A DNA stretch of 64,000 nucleotides from an uncultured Muribaculaceae bacterium. Its GTDB lineage: Bacteria > Bacteroidota > Bacteroidia > Bacteroidales > Muribaculaceae. Below the pieces are notes generated by a model. It was not told where the DNA came from, made no database searches, and saw only the letters and a program-made list of their open reading frames with translations. Where the stretch lies: the NCBI GenBank assembly GCA_947629175.1, contig CANRCT010000007.1, positions 22,136-86,135 of the forward strand, given 5' to 3'. Shown one piece after another: positions 38,307 through 47,069 of this stretch. A program made the position numbers and the translations under genes. Each line of letters starts with the position of its first letter. Position 1 is the stretch's first letter.

Positions 38307-38924
38307 ATGGAAAATCTGAATCTGTTCATACGCTCGATTTTCGTCGACAACATGATATTCGCCTACTTCCTGGGCATGTGCTCGTTTCTGGCGGTGTCGA
38401 AAAATGTCAAGACGGCATTCGGTCTCGGTGTGGCCGTAACGTTCATGCTCGTCATCACTCTTCCGGTCAACTGGCTGCTTCAGACTTACGTGCTGAGTCC
38501 CGGCGCCCTGTCGTGGCTCGGCGAGGAGTATGCTTCGGTCGACCTCTCGTTTCTCTCGCTGATAATGTTTATCGCCGTCATCGCCTCCATGACGCAGCTC
38601 GTGGAGATGGCGGTGGAAAAATACAGCCCGTCGCTCTATGCCTCTCTGGGAATATTCCTGCCGCTGATCGCCGTAAACTGTGCGATACTCGGCGGCTCGC
38701 TCTTCATGCAGCAGCGGGGCTTCGGCTCATTCTGGACAGCCACATGCGCCGGAGCCGGATGGGGACTCGGATGGCTGCTCGCCATCACGGCCGTGGCGGC
38801 CATACGCGAGCGTATAGCCAGCTACTCCAATGTGCCCGCTCCGCTCCGCGGCATAGGCATCACTTTCATAGTCACCGCCCTGATGGGTATAGCCTTCATG
38901 TCGTTCCTCGGCATTAAAATCTGA
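38307..38924 (+). CDS. nqrE: Na+-translocating NADH:quinone reductase subunit E
   Basis: 205 aa, a membrane subunit related to NqrD with inverted topology. LFIRSIFVDNMIFAYFLGMC carries the iron-binding Cys; a second lies in GIFLPLIAVNCAILGGSLF. It ends ALMGIAFMSFLGIKI, as expected for NqrE. Confidence 0.95.
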   Translation: MENLNLFIRSIFVDNMIFAYFLGMCSFLAVSKNVKTAFGLGVAVTFMLVITLPVNWLLQTYVLSPGALSWLGEEYASVDLSFLSLIMFIAVIASMTQLVEMAVEKYSPSLYASLGIFLPLIAVNCAILGGSLFMQQRGFGSFWTATCAGAGWGLGWLLAITAVAAIRERIASYSNVPAPLRGIGITFIVTALMGIAFMSFLGIKI

Positions 38925-38930
38925 AGTGTC

Positions 38931-40223
38931 ATGAATGTAAGTATTATAACCGCTCTTCAGCCGACTGTGGTGGCCGGCACACTCCTTTTCCTTCTGGTAA
39001 CGCTGCTGCTTGTAGTGATACTGCTTGTGGCCAAGCGGTATCTGGTGCATACCGGCAAGGTCAGCATCGAGATCAACGGCGAGCGCCGTCTTGAGGCCGA
39101 TTCGGGCAAATCGCTGCTGTCCACTATGGCCGACAACAATGTGTTTCTGCCGAGCGCCTGCGGCGGCAAAGGCAGCTGCGGACAATGCAAGGTGCAGGTG
39201 TTCGAGGGTGGCGGCGACGTGCTTCCCACCGAGGCCGTGCATTTCACCCGCAAGGAGATGAAGGATTCCTGGCGTCTGGGATGCCAGGTGAAGGTGAAGC
39301 AGGATATGAAGATCGGCGTACCCGCTTCGGTGCTCGACATCAAGGAGTGGGAGTGCGAGGTGATATCCAACCGCAATGTGGCCACATTCATCAAGGAGTT
39401 TATCGTGGCTCTGCCGCCGGGAGAGCATATGGATTTCCTTCCCGGATCATACGCCCAGATCAAGATCCCGCCCTATGAGATGGACTATGACCGCGACATC
39501 GACAAGAGCCTTATCGGCGACGAATATCTGCCGGCGTGGGAGAAGTTCGGACTGTTCACGCTCAAATGCCGCAACACCGAGACTACCGTACGCGCCTACT
39601 CCATGGCCAACTATCCGGCCGAGGGCGACCGCATAATGCTCACCGTGCGCATAGCCACGCCTCCGTTCAAGCCGAAGCCTCAGGTAGGCTTCCAGGACGT
39701 GATGCCGGGCATAGCGTCGAGCTATATCTTTACGCTCAAGCCGGGCGACAAGGTGCGCATGAGCGGCCCTTACGGCGACTTCCATCCGATTTTCGACTCG
39801 AAAAAGGAGATGATGTGGATAGGCGGAGGCGCGGGTATGGCCCCGCTGCGGGCGCAGATCATGCACATGACGCGCACGCTGCATACCACCGACCGTGTGA
39901 TGAATTACTTCTATGGAGCACGTGCGCTCAACGAGGTGTTCTATCTCCAGGACTTCCTGCAGCTTGAGAAGGATTTCCCCAACTTCCACTTCCATCTGGC
40001 TCTCGACCGGCCCGATCCGGCAGCCGATGCGGCGGGAGTGAAGTATACTCCGGGATTTGTCCATCAGGTGATCTACGATACCTATCTGAAGAATCACGAG
40101 GATCCCGAGGATATCGAATATTACATGTGCGGCCCGGGCCCGATGAGCGCGGCTGTCAACAAGATGCTCGACTCGCTCGGAGTAGAACCCGAAAATATTC
40201 ATTATGATAATTTCGGGGGATAA
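38931..40223 (+). CDS. nqrF: Na+-translocating NADH:quinone reductase subunit F
   Basis: 430 aa, the NADH-oxidising entry subunit. One N-terminal helix (LLFLLVTLLLVVILLVA) is followed by a 2Fe-2S ferredoxin domain (SACGGKGSCGQCKVQV), a FAD domain (VRAYSMANYP, the RxYS motif) and the NADH domain (MWIGGGAGMAPLRAQI, YYMCGPGPMSAAV). It is the last gene of the operon and is followed by the hairpin at 40267-40302. Confidence 0.96.
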   Translation: MNVSIITALQPTVVAGTLLFLLVTLLLVVILLVAKRYLVHTGKVSIEINGERRLEADSGKSLLSTMADNNVFLPSACGGKGSCGQCKVQVFEGGGDVLPTEAVHFTRKEMKDSWRLGCQVKVKQDMKIGVPASVLDIKEWECEVISNRNVATFIKEFIVALPPGEHMDFLPGSYAQIKIPPYEMDYDRDIDKSLIGDEYLPAWEKFGLFTLKCRNTETTVRAYSMANYPAEGDRIMLTVRIATPPFKPKPQVGFQDVMPGIASSYIFTLKPGDKVRMSGPYGDFHPIFDSKKEMMWIGGGAGMAPLRAQIMHMTRTLHTTDRVMNYFYGARALNEVFYLQDFLQLEKDFPNFHFHLALDRPDPAADAAGVKYTPGFVHQVIYDTYLKNHEDPEDIEYYMCGPGPMSAAVNKMLDSLGVEPENIHYDNFGG

Positions 40224-40266
40224 AATCTGACAGATCAAAAGTTACATAATTCATGGTAATCAGGGG

Positions 40267-40302
40267 TGCGCGATGATGTGAATCATTGCGCATCATTTTT
40301 TT
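40267..40302 (+). terminator. rho-independent terminator of the nqr operon
   Basis: 11-bp stem with one G-T wobble (TGCGCGATGAT / ATCATTGCGCA), GTGA loop, then TCA and a run of seven T. Confidence 0.9.
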
Positions 40303-40335
40303 GATGGTATGGAGAGGCCGGTGCCTTAGTGGCGT

Positions 40336-41121
40336 TCAGGCAATTCTGAACAGCCGCTCGGCGTTGGCCGAGGTGGTATCCGCTATTTCTTCGGGTGACT
40401 TTCCGAGTATTTCGGCCATGCGGGCGGCTGTATGCACAAGATATGCGCTCTCGTTGCGCCTCCCGCGCATAGGCACCGGGGCGAGATATGGCGCGTCGGT
40501 CTCGAGCAGCAGGCGGTCGGCCGGTATCTCTTTTATCGCTTCGGGCAGGGTGGAGCGTTTGAATGTAAGTATGCCGTTGATGCCGAAATAATACTTACCG
40601 GCCCTCAGTATGCGCCGTGCATCCTCCGGATCGCCTCCGAAGCTGTGCATCACGGCCTGTACGGCAGGGTGTCCCTGCATCACTTCCAGTGTCTCGTCGA
40701 GCGCGTTGCGGCAGTGGATTATTACCGGCAGACAGAGTTCTTCAGCCATTGCGAGCTGAGCGTCGAATGCTTCCATCTGCTGGTCGCGCCGCGAGGAGTC
40801 CCAGTAGAGGTCGATGCCTACTTCGCCAACAGCCACATAGGCGCCCGCACGGATTTCCGACTCCACTATTGAGAGCGCTTCGCGCCAGTCGTCGGCCACT
40901 TCGGTGGGGTGCAGACCCATCGCCATGGAGACACGCCCCGGATGGGCTGCAGCAAGCCGTTTCATCGGCTCTATGGTGGTCAGATCCACATTCGGGAAAA
41001 TCATGTGGCCAACTCCGGCGCTTACGGCCCGGTCGACGGCATCGGGACTTTCAAAGGCGCCCTCCTCCGCCAGAAATTCAGGGAGGTAGAGGTGAGTGTG
41101 GGTGTCGATCAGTCCGATCAT
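40336..41121 (-). CDS. tatD: TatD-family metal-dependent hydrolase (DNase)
   Basis: 261 aa. TatD proteins are TIM-barrel metal-dependent nucleases linked to DNA repair or quality control. The N-terminal metal motif is IDTHTHLYLPEF; further metal sites are AVGEVGIDLYWD, PVIIHCRNA, VMHSFGGDPEDA and LLLETDAPYLAP. The ORF frame continues upstream to 41793 through the prenyl synthase in another frame; the true ATG at 41121 overlaps the synthase stop (ATGA). Confidence 0.93.
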   Translation of the reverse strand: MIGLIDTHTHLYLPEFLAEEGAFESPDAVDRAVSAGVGHMIFPNVDLTTIEPMKRLAAAHPGRVSMAMGLHPTEVADDWREALSIVESEIRAGAYVAVGEVGIDLYWDSSRRDQQMEAFDAQLAMAEELCLPVIIHCRNALDETLEVMQGHPAVQAVMHSFGGDPEDARRILRAGKYYFGINGILTFKRSTLPEAIKEIPADRLLLETDAPYLAPVPMRGRRNESAYLVHTAARMAEILGKSPEEIADTTSANAERLFRIA

Positions 41122-42086
41122 CTCGTGCGGTCGACTGTGAGCATGGCAAGATCGGTGAAGAACTTCATCGGCACGGGCTGCAGGTCGAGAGTCCGCAGCC
41201 GCGCCACGGCGTCGTCGGCATAGCGGCGTATCAGCTGCAGGCAGCGGCCGGGCAGACCGAGCCGGTCGTAGACGCCCCGCACGCGGTCGATCTTTACTTT
41301 CCGCTCCGAGGGCGACTCCATTTCCCCTGCTATGGCGCCGGTGGTATCCTCGGCGAGGGCGTTGATGAGGAGCCATGTCTTTTTGTCGCACGCAATGTCG
41401 CCTCCTATCTGCTTGCCGAAAGTTGCGGGGTCGCCGTAGGTGTCGAGATAGTCGTCGCGCAGCTGGAATGCCAGTCCGAGGCTTTCGCCGTAGCCGTAGA
41501 ATGCGTCGATCGCTCTCTTGTCGCCTCCCGCCATGATGGCGCCGAGCGCGCAGGCGCATCCGAGGAGTACCGACGTCTTCAGCCGTATCATCTCCATGTA
41601 TTCGTCGACGGTCACGTCGGTGCGGCTCTCGAAGTCCATGTCGAGCTGCTGGCCTTCGTAGATCTCCATTGCCGTGCGGTTGAAGATGTCGAGCGCCGGC
41701 CGCAGCTGCCGCCCGTCGCACCCTTTCATCATCGCGATGGAGGCAAGTGTCAGCATGGCGTCGCCGGAGAGGATGGCTGTGGCTTCGTTCCACTGGCGGT
41801 GGACGGTCGGACGGCCGCGGCGCATGTCGGCGCGATCCATGACGTCGTCGTGGAGTAGCGTGAAGTTGTGGAACATCTCTATGGCCGCGGCCTGATGGGC
41901 TGCAAAGCGTCGTCCGTCAGGCGCAACGGCGTCGGCCACAGCGAGCGTCAGCACGGGGCGTATCCGTTTGCCCCCCGCCTGCAGGGTGTAGCGGATCGGA
42001 TCGTAGAGTCCGGCCGGCGATGTCGGGATGTCAAGATTGCCTACAGCCTCTTCGGCGGCTGCGATATATTCTTTGAGGTCGAGCAT
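41118..42086 (-). CDS. trans-isoprenyl diphosphate synthase (FPP/GGPP/polyprenyl type)
   Basis: 322 aa. It condenses isopentenyl diphosphate with an allylic diphosphate. The first Asp-rich motif is DDVMD at residues 80-84 (LLHDDVMDRADMRRGRPTVH) and the second is DDYLD (FQLRDDYLDTYGD); AGGKRIRPVL is the substrate-binding segment. Chain length cannot be read from sequence alone, so I leave the gene symbol open. It is coupled to tatD. ispH, from the MEP pathway that makes its substrates, lies at 49.5 kb. Confidence 0.92.
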   Translation of the reverse strand: MLDLKEYIAAAEEAVGNLDIPTSPAGLYDPIRYTLQAGGKRIRPVLTLAVADAVAPDGRRFAAHQAAAIEMFHNFTLLHDDVMDRADMRRGRPTVHRQWNEATAILSGDAMLTLASIAMMKGCDGRQLRPALDIFNRTAMEIYEGQQLDMDFESRTDVTVDEYMEMIRLKTSVLLGCACALGAIMAGGDKRAIDAFYGYGESLGLAFQLRDDYLDTYGDPATFGKQIGGDIACDKKTWLLINALAEDTTGAIAGEMESPSERKVKIDRVRGVYDRLGLPGRCLQLIRRYADDAVARLRTLDLQPVPMKFFTDLAMLTVDRTR

Positions 42087-42121
42087 TTGCGATTAGGTTT
42101 TTATGGATTGGTGGTATTGTG

Positions 42122-42583
42122 TCATAGCTCTCCGTCGTAGCCGTGACGGAAGGCTTCGAGTGATTCGGCGTCGGCCGCATATTCTTCTTCTACGGCCTTC
42201 ACAAGGGCCTGGTCGGCTCCGTCATCGCGCATCATCGCTCCGAGGCGCCATGGTTTGGCCGACACCACGTAGATGTGGGCGAGATCCTCGGGCGACAGAG
42301 TTGCTTTGATCGAGTCGAGCGAACGTACAAAGCGCAAGGCGCGTCCAAGCGAGTCGCTGTCGTAGATCGACATCAGCTCGCGGGTGAGGAGCCTGGCATA
42401 GTCACGGTCTGAGGCGTCAGCTTTTTTCAGCCATCCGATCAGGGCTTCGGCAGCTGCTGTCGGACTGCTCTCCGCGAGACGCGCGGCCTCCTGGGGCGCA
42501 GGACGCGACGGGTCGATCTCCGGAGCCGACGAACAGCCGGTCAGCAAGGATGAAATAAGAATGATAGTAGATAAACGTTTCAT
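42122..42583 (-). CDS. small lipoprotein of unknown function, 153 aa
   Basis: Signal peptide with a clear lipobox LLTGC (Cys17). The mature part is helical and charged (QEAARLAESSPTAAAEALIG, YARLLTRELMSIYDSDSLGR), and includes DSIKATLSPEDLAHIYVVSA. I do not recognise the family. Its own -7 box lies only 4 nt before the ATG. It is 35 bp upstream of the prenyl synthase on the same strand and may be co-transcribed with it and tatD. Confidence 0.75.
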   Translation of the reverse strand: MKRLSTIILISSLLTGCSSAPEIDPSRPAPQEAARLAESSPTAAAEALIGWLKKADASDRDYARLLTRELMSIYDSDSLGRALRFVRSLDSIKATLSPEDLAHIYVVSAKPWRLGAMMRDDGADQALVKAVEEEYAADAESLEAFRHGYDGEL

Positions 42584-42587
42584 TCCG

Positions 42588-42595
42588 CAAAGTTA
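42588..42595 (-). promoter_or_regulatory. -7 box 4 nt before the lipoprotein start codon
   Basis: TAACTTTG on the minus strand, then CGGA, then ATG. Suggests a leaderless mRNA. Confidence 0.45.
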
Positions 42596-42680
42596 CGAAA
42601 TTAGCGGGCAATGACGCGGTGTTGCCGCTATTTAATAGTCCGTTATTTAATAGTCCGCGCCGACTGTCGGATGCTCCGGC

Positions 42681-44267
42681 TTAACCGTTTTTAAGCACGT
42701 CGTCCTTGTCGGGAGCGCCGGGTTCGGGTGTCGAGGCAGGGTCAAACGGATTGAAATAATAGATCCCTTTGGCGTCAAGCATTTTGAGTATGGCCGGCAG
42801 CCGCTGCATGAAGAGACTGTAGTCCTTGGCTCCGGCGGGAGTCCAGGCTGATTCAGCCACGGCTATCAGTCGCGGGAACGTCATGTAGTCGAGGCGCCGC
42901 GGATCGGCCACGCGTTCGGTCCAGAGCGAGAACTGCATTCCCATCACCTGGTCGTCGTAGCCCTGCGTCAGGTTGGTTATGGGTGCGGGGAACCGGTGGA
43001 TGTCCTCAAGCGGATTGTATCCGCCCCACACCCGGCCCACCTTGTGGGAGCCGTGCTGGATGAAGTCGGCGTAGAGCGGCCGGCGCGGGGTCATGATTAC
43101 CCGGTAGCCGTTTTCGAGAGCTTTGACGAGCTGATGCTTCCGGTCGTGGCGCCACCACATGATGACTGCCTTGTCGGGCGATACGCCGGCGTCGGCTATT
43201 TCGTCCCATCCTATCATCGTCTTCCCTTTGGAGGCTACGATGTCGGCCGCGCGGCGTATGAAGTATTGTTCCAGGCCTTTCTCGTTTTCAAGATTCCTGT
43301 CGCGGATAAACTGCTGTATCTCCGGATCGGTGAACCAGCTTTGGTTGCCATAGTGCACCTCGTCGCCGCCGATATGGATATACGGCGCCGGGAAGAGGGC
43401 AGCGATCTCGTCGAGCACATTGCTGATGAACTCGAATGTCTCCTCCTTGCAGGGATGGAAAGTAAAGTGCTTCCACTTTCCTTCGCCGCCGCCCGACACT
43501 TCGGGATATGCTCGGCATACGGCCGTTGCGTGGCCGGGCATGTCGAACTCCGGCACTACCATGATGTGGCGGTCGGCCGCATAGGCCACGATCTCGCGGA
43601 TGTCGTCCTGCGTGTAGAACGCGGCCGGAGCTTTCGGATCGTGCCAGTTGCCTTTGGCGCCCTCAGCCGTCAGCAGCGGGTAGCGTTTGATCTCGATGCG
43701 CCAGCCCGGCTCGTCGGTCAGATGCCAGTGGAACACATTGAGGCGCAGCGCGGCCATTATGTCGAGGTATTGTTTCACCTTCTCCTTGCCGAAGAAATGG
43801 CGGCTCTCGTCGAGCATGAATCCGCGCCATGCGTAGCGCGGCCTGTCGTCGATGCGGCATGCCCTGACTGTGCCTCCGGCCGACCGCGCGAGCTGCAGCA
43901 GCGCCTCGCGGGCGTAGAACAGTCCGGATTCCGACGAAGCCCGGAGCGCGATGCTGTCGGGAGTCACGTGGAGCATATAGGCTTCGTCGGGCATCCCGAG
44001 ACTTTTGTCGAGGCGCAGGCTGATGACGCCTCCGCTTTTTTCTTGCTTTTCCGCCGATCTCTTGCCGAATTCCTGCAGCTCCTCCTGGAGCCGTGTGGCA
44101 AGAGTGTCGGCATATCCGCCGCCGGAGACGATTCTGACTCCTGAGGTGATGGTGAATGCGCCGCGTCCGCCCTGTATTCTGGAGGGAGTAGGGATCAACG
44201 CCTGCTGCGCCGCCACAGGCAGCACTGTCATCAGCGACAACGCTATGAAGATAAAAATCTTTTTCAT
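42681..44267 (-). CDS. beta-N-acetylhexosaminidase, glycoside hydrolase family 20
   Basis: 528 aa from the ATG at 44267, which gives the signal peptide MKKIFIFIALSLMTVLPVAA. It removes terminal GlcNAc or GalNAc from glycans, probably in the periplasm or outside. An N-terminal GH20b-like domain (residues of about 25-150) precedes the barrel with WHLTDEPGWRIEIKRYP, FDMPGHA and the catalytic Asp-Glu pair in IHIGGDEVHYGNQSWF; GWDEI and VIMWW follow. The acidic tail (PGAPDKDDVLKNG) is not a sorting domain. There is no SusCD pair beside it, so it is not part of a visible polysaccharide locus. Confidence 0.93.
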   Translation of the reverse strand: MKKIFIFIALSLMTVLPVAAQQALIPTPSRIQGGRGAFTITSGVRIVSGGGYADTLATRLQEELQEFGKRSAEKQEKSGGVISLRLDKSLGMPDEAYMLHVTPDSIALRASSESGLFYAREALLQLARSAGGTVRACRIDDRPRYAWRGFMLDESRHFFGKEKVKQYLDIMAALRLNVFHWHLTDEPGWRIEIKRYPLLTAEGAKGNWHDPKAPAAFYTQDDIREIVAYAADRHIMVVPEFDMPGHATAVCRAYPEVSGGGEGKWKHFTFHPCKEETFEFISNVLDEIAALFPAPYIHIGGDEVHYGNQSWFTDPEIQQFIRDRNLENEKGLEQYFIRRAADIVASKGKTMIGWDEIADAGVSPDKAVIMWWRHDRKHQLVKALENGYRVIMTPRRPLYADFIQHGSHKVGRVWGGYNPLEDIHRFPAPITNLTQGYDDQVMGMQFSLWTERVADPRRLDYMTFPRLIAVAESAWTPAGAKDYSLFMQRLPAILKMLDAKGIYYFNPFDPASTPEPGAPDKDDVLKNG

Positions 44268-44423
44268 GGATTGCTGACGGGTTTTATTATACTGCAAAGT
44301 TCGCCAAAATTCCCCGCTTGTGCAAACCTGCACCGCAGCTTTGACTTTACTTCCAGAATTTTAATTCCGTCACTGTTGTGATTTTATTATATAAATAATG
44401 CTGAAGCTGTGAGATATTTGTTG

Positions 44424-44431
44424 TACTTTTG
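44424..44431 (+). promoter_or_regulatory. -7 box of the two-gene GNAT module
   Basis: TACTTTTG, 26 nt before the ATG at 44458. No convincing -33 element at 19-20 bp. Confidence 0.45.
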
Positions 44432-44457
44432 TAAGTGATTAATAACACGAGAATAAT

Positions 44458-44622
44458 ATGGCACGCCCGATACAAGATACTCCGGTTCTCACTGGCGCAG
44501 ATGCGCGTCGGTTTGTAGAACTGATGAATACTCCGCGCCCTGAGAGCGAGGAGAGGAAAGTTCAGATCAAGGCTGCCTATGAAACAGTCATGAAAATGCT
44601 TGCACGTGACCGTAAAAAATGA
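44458..44622 (+). CDS. 54-aa putative antitoxin-like partner of the GNAT protein
   Basis: A short ORF beginning MARPIQDTPVLTGADARRF, followed by an Arg/Glu/Lys-rich helical tail ending in MLARDRKK. Proteins with the pattern MARPI..TPVL.G.DA..F are, as I recall, found before GNAT genes in Bacteroidetes. The stop codon overlaps the GNAT start (ATGA, 44619-44622), so translation is coupled. Small size, gene order and overlap are typical of the antitoxin of a type II toxin-antitoxin pair, but it does not show an obvious ribbon-helix-helix (DUF1778) N-terminus. The role is inference. Confidence 0.6.
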   Translation: MARPIQDTPVLTGADARRFVELMNTPRPESEERKVQIKAAYETVMKMLARDRKK

Positions 44623-45170
44623 CTTTAGATGAGTTTTATAAGGATTACGTTATACGCAAACTGGAGGCAGGCGAGAGCGTAGGTGATTTTTCATGTGGCG
44701 ATGAGGATCTTGATGATTTTATTCTGAACGATGCTCCATTGTATCGAGATGCTTTATTGGCGGTCACATATATATTGGAAAGAAATTCAGACAGAAGGGT
44801 AGTAGGCTATTTCAGCCTCGCAAACGATCGCATAGCCATAAAAGATTTCCCGTCAAACAATGAGTTTAATAAGTTTCGCCGACATCGATTTGTCAATGAT
44901 AAAAGACTTACAAACTATCCCTCGGTGAAATTATGCCGTTTCGCATTGAGCCAAGAGGTTAAGGGGAAACATATAGGGTCGATCCTCCTTGACTTTATGA
45001 AAAGATACTTTTTCTTTGATAATAAAACTGGTTGTCGTTTCATGACTGTAGATGCTTATCACAGCGCAGAATCTTTTTATCTGAAAAATGGTTTCCTTTA
45101 TCTTAATAGTGCGGATCGCGATAGACCGACACGCCTGATGTTCTACGATCTTATAAATCTGGAGAATTAA
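44619..45170 (+). CDS. GNAT-family N-acetyltransferase, possible tRNA-acetylating toxin type
   Basis: 183 aa. The pattern is close to TacT-like acetyltransferases: N-terminal DFSCGDEDLDDFILNDA, then LLAVTYILERNSDRRVVGYF and SLANDRIAI, the acetyl-CoA-binding segment LSQEVKGKHIGSILLDFMKR (Q/RxxGxG/A-like), and the C-terminal SAESFYLKNGFLYL with the catalytic-type Tyr. TacT-family toxins acetylate the amino group of charged tRNAs; here this is inferred from family likeness only. AT content is higher than in the neighbours, which suits transfer. It is coupled to the 54-aa ORF. Confidence 0.7.
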   Translation: MTLDEFYKDYVIRKLEAGESVGDFSCGDEDLDDFILNDAPLYRDALLAVTYILERNSDRRVVGYFSLANDRIAIKDFPSNNEFNKFRRHRFVNDKRLTNYPSVKLCRFALSQEVKGKHIGSILLDFMKRYFFFDNKTGCRFMTVDAYHSAESFYLKNGFLYLNSADRDRPTRLMFYDLINLEN

Positions 45171-45312
45171 GTTGTTCATCGATATTCAGCTTTTGTCCAA
45201 GTGGTCGTATTAGAATTTGAAATGACCTAAAAGTTTGGTAGGTTGAATATTGTGTTTTTTATAAACAGTGCCGGATTCTTTCTTTTAACTGTGGTTTTTT
45301 CTTTTGTTGAGG

Positions 45313-45320
45313 TAAATTTG
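45313..45320 (+). promoter_or_regulatory. -7 box for the DUF6249/sigma factor operon
   Basis: TAAATTTG, 76 nt before the ATG at 45397. Confidence 0.45.
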
Positions 45321-45396
45321 CGGGGAAGTGTAACCTTTGGGCGGAGTGGTGCGTCTAAAGGTCAGATTAATCAAAAAACAATAAAACGAAAAAGAT

Positions 45397-46155
45397 ATGA
45401 ACAGATCACGTAATTTATGGGTCGGCGCGCTGGTGGCGCTGACAATCGGCGGAGCTGCAACGATAAGCTCCTGCGAGAGCGACCATCGTCAGGAAATCGA
45501 ACGGATGCGCCAGGAGGTGCGCGTGGAGCTGACGGAGCAGATACGCGATGAACTCCAGACCACGCTGGCTTTCGATTCGATCGGGTCGACGCCGATCTAC
45601 ATCAGTCCGAGCGTGGAGATCGACGCTCCGCGCTCGTCGGCCGACAATTTCCATGAAGTCAGCAAGATGATAGCTGTGTTCCTGCCTTTCGTGTTTGTGA
45701 TAGGTCTGGTGTGGATGCTTCTGAGCTACCGCCGCAAGAACCTTCTGGCAAAATACCGGCTTATAGAGTATTCCATCGAGAAGGGGATGCCGCTGCCGGA
45801 AGCATTCTTCAACAACGGCTTTGCAGCACGTACCTCGAAAGTGATGGAATCGGTGGCGAGGGGAGGACGGGTGTACCGCATCGACTCGCGCAGGCTGAGC
45901 AATGCCCTGATATGGATGGGAGTGGGCATAGTAGGCTTCATTTTCTTCATGACGGTCGATGCCAAAGAGCCTGCATGCCTGGCGCTGCTGCCGGTATTCA
46001 TCGGTCTGGCCAAACTGATAAGCTACTTCGCCGAGCTGTATTTCAACGAGCGCAATCTCCCGAAGATACCCGACATACCGCAGAACAACACCGCTGCTGA
46101 CGCTAACCGTACCAACGATTTCGGCGGATACGACAACAATGCTCACACGCTTTGA
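45397..46155 (+). CDS. DUF6249-like membrane protein upstream of a sigma factor
   Basis: 252 aa. An N-terminal signal with a possible lipobox (ATISSC, Cys26), a charged helix (RQEIERMRQEVRVELTEQIR), then a membrane helix (IAVFLPFVFVIGLVWMLLSY), the signature YRLIEYSIEKGMPLPEAFF, and two more helices (ALIWMGVGIVGFIFFMTVDA, LALLPVFIGLAKLISYFAEL). The pattern fits the DUF6249 family of Bacteroidetes, whose function is unknown. Its end overlaps the sigma factor start by 17 bp, so it is likely part of the same regulatory unit. Confidence 0.7.
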   Translation: MNRSRNLWVGALVALTIGGAATISSCESDHRQEIERMRQEVRVELTEQIRDELQTTLAFDSIGSTPIYISPSVEIDAPRSSADNFHEVSKMIAVFLPFVFVIGLVWMLLSYRRKNLLAKYRLIEYSIEKGMPLPEAFFNNGFAARTSKVMESVARGGRVYRIDSRRLSNALIWMGVGIVGFIFFMTVDAKEPACLALLPVFIGLAKLISYFAELYFNERNLPKIPDIPQNNTAADANRTNDFGGYDNNAHTL

Positions 46156-46675
46156 GGAAATCAAGCTGCTGGCGCTGTGTGCCACGACCGACAGCCGCAA
46201 TGCTTTCGGCCGTCTGGTGGAGGAGTATGAGGAGCCGCTGCGGCGGTTTCTCTACAACCTCACCGGAGGCGATGCGTGTCTGACCGACGATCTGGCTCAG
46301 GACACGTTTCTGAAAGCTTACGAGGCTGTAAGGTCGTTCAAAGGCCTGTCGGGGTTCAGGACATGGCTCTATCGGATAGCCTGCAATCAATATTACAGCT
46401 ATCTGAGGAGCCGCCGGGAGCTGACCGGCATGGAGGCGGAGCCTTACGTGGGCGCTGAATCCGATGCCGGCCAAAGAGCCTCGGAGGCGTCGATGGATGT
46501 GGCCACGGCGATGCGCGCCCTCAGTCCGGCCGAGCGCAGCCTGGTGCTGCTTTTCTACCTGGAGGATCGTACGATAAAGGATATCGTCGGCATAACCGGG
46601 ATGCCGGAGGGCACGGTGAAGGTTTATCTCAAGCGTGCCCGCGATAAGATGGCACGGGTGATGGGGCGCGACTGA
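46139..46675 (+). CDS. ECF-type RNA polymerase sigma factor
   Basis: 178 aa. Region 2 (ALCATTDSRNAFGRLVEEYE, LTDDLAQDTFLKAYEAVRSF, FRTWLYRIACNQYYSYLRSR) and region 4 (ALSPAERSLVLLFYLEDRTI, MPEGTVKVYLKRARDKMARV) are clear and there is no region 3. It should direct transcription from a small regulon that cannot be read here. It overlaps the DUF6249 gene upstream; a small membrane protein gene follows after 70 bp. Confidence 0.92.
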   Translation: MLTRFEEIKLLALCATTDSRNAFGRLVEEYEEPLRRFLYNLTGGDACLTDDLAQDTFLKAYEAVRSFKGLSGFRTWLYRIACNQYYSYLRSRRELTGMEAEPYVGAESDAGQRASEASMDVATAMRALSPAERSLVLLFYLEDRTIKDIVGITGMPEGTVKVYLKRARDKMARVMGRD

Positions 46676-46745
46676 TTCAGGCAGGCCGCCACGTGTTAAG
46701 GAATGACGGTTTTGAAGTGATTAAAGAAAATAAACAGACAGAAAG

Positions 46746-47060
46746 ATGACTGACAAGGATATAAGCGAACTGTTGAAACGCAATCTGCCGAAAGCTCCTC
46801 CCGAGCCTTGGTTCACGCGCAAGGTGATGGCGCGTCTGCCGGAGCGGAAGCGCTTCTGGGCCGGATGGATAGAGACGGCGGCTTGCGCCGTCGGCCTGAT
46901 ACTTACATTAGTGTTCGGAGTCGTTTACGGACTGGATCTGATGTCGGAGCCGGTGGTGACGGTAAGCGACATCACGATTACCGGGCTTATGGCCGCGCTC
47001 GCCGGAGCGCTCGCCTGGAACGTGGGCTGCGCTTTCATGCCCAGGGCGCATGAACTCTGA
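46746..47060 (+). CDS. small membrane protein, possible anti-sigma partner
   Basis: 104 aa. An N-terminal cytoplasmic helix (TDKDISELLKRNLPKAPPEP, WFTRKVMARLPER) precedes two membrane helices (AACAVGLILTLVFGVVYGL and ITGLMAALAGALAWNVGCAF). The 'PPEPWFTRKVMARLP' pattern occurs in proteins encoded downstream of ECF sigma factors in Bacteroidetes. An anti-sigma role would fit the position (70 bp after the sigma gene), but there is no zinc motif and the protein is very short. Function is inference. Confidence 0.6.
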   Translation: MTDKDISELLKRNLPKAPPEPWFTRKVMARLPERKRFWAGWIETAACAVGLILTLVFGVVYGLDLMSEPVVTVSDITITGLMAALAGALAWNVGCAFMPRAHEL

Positions 47061-47069
47061 AAATGGCGC

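Noticed and set aside
41122..41793. N-terminal extension of tatD
   Set aside because: It lies inside the prenyl synthase in another frame; TatD begins with its metal motif right after the ATG at 41121.
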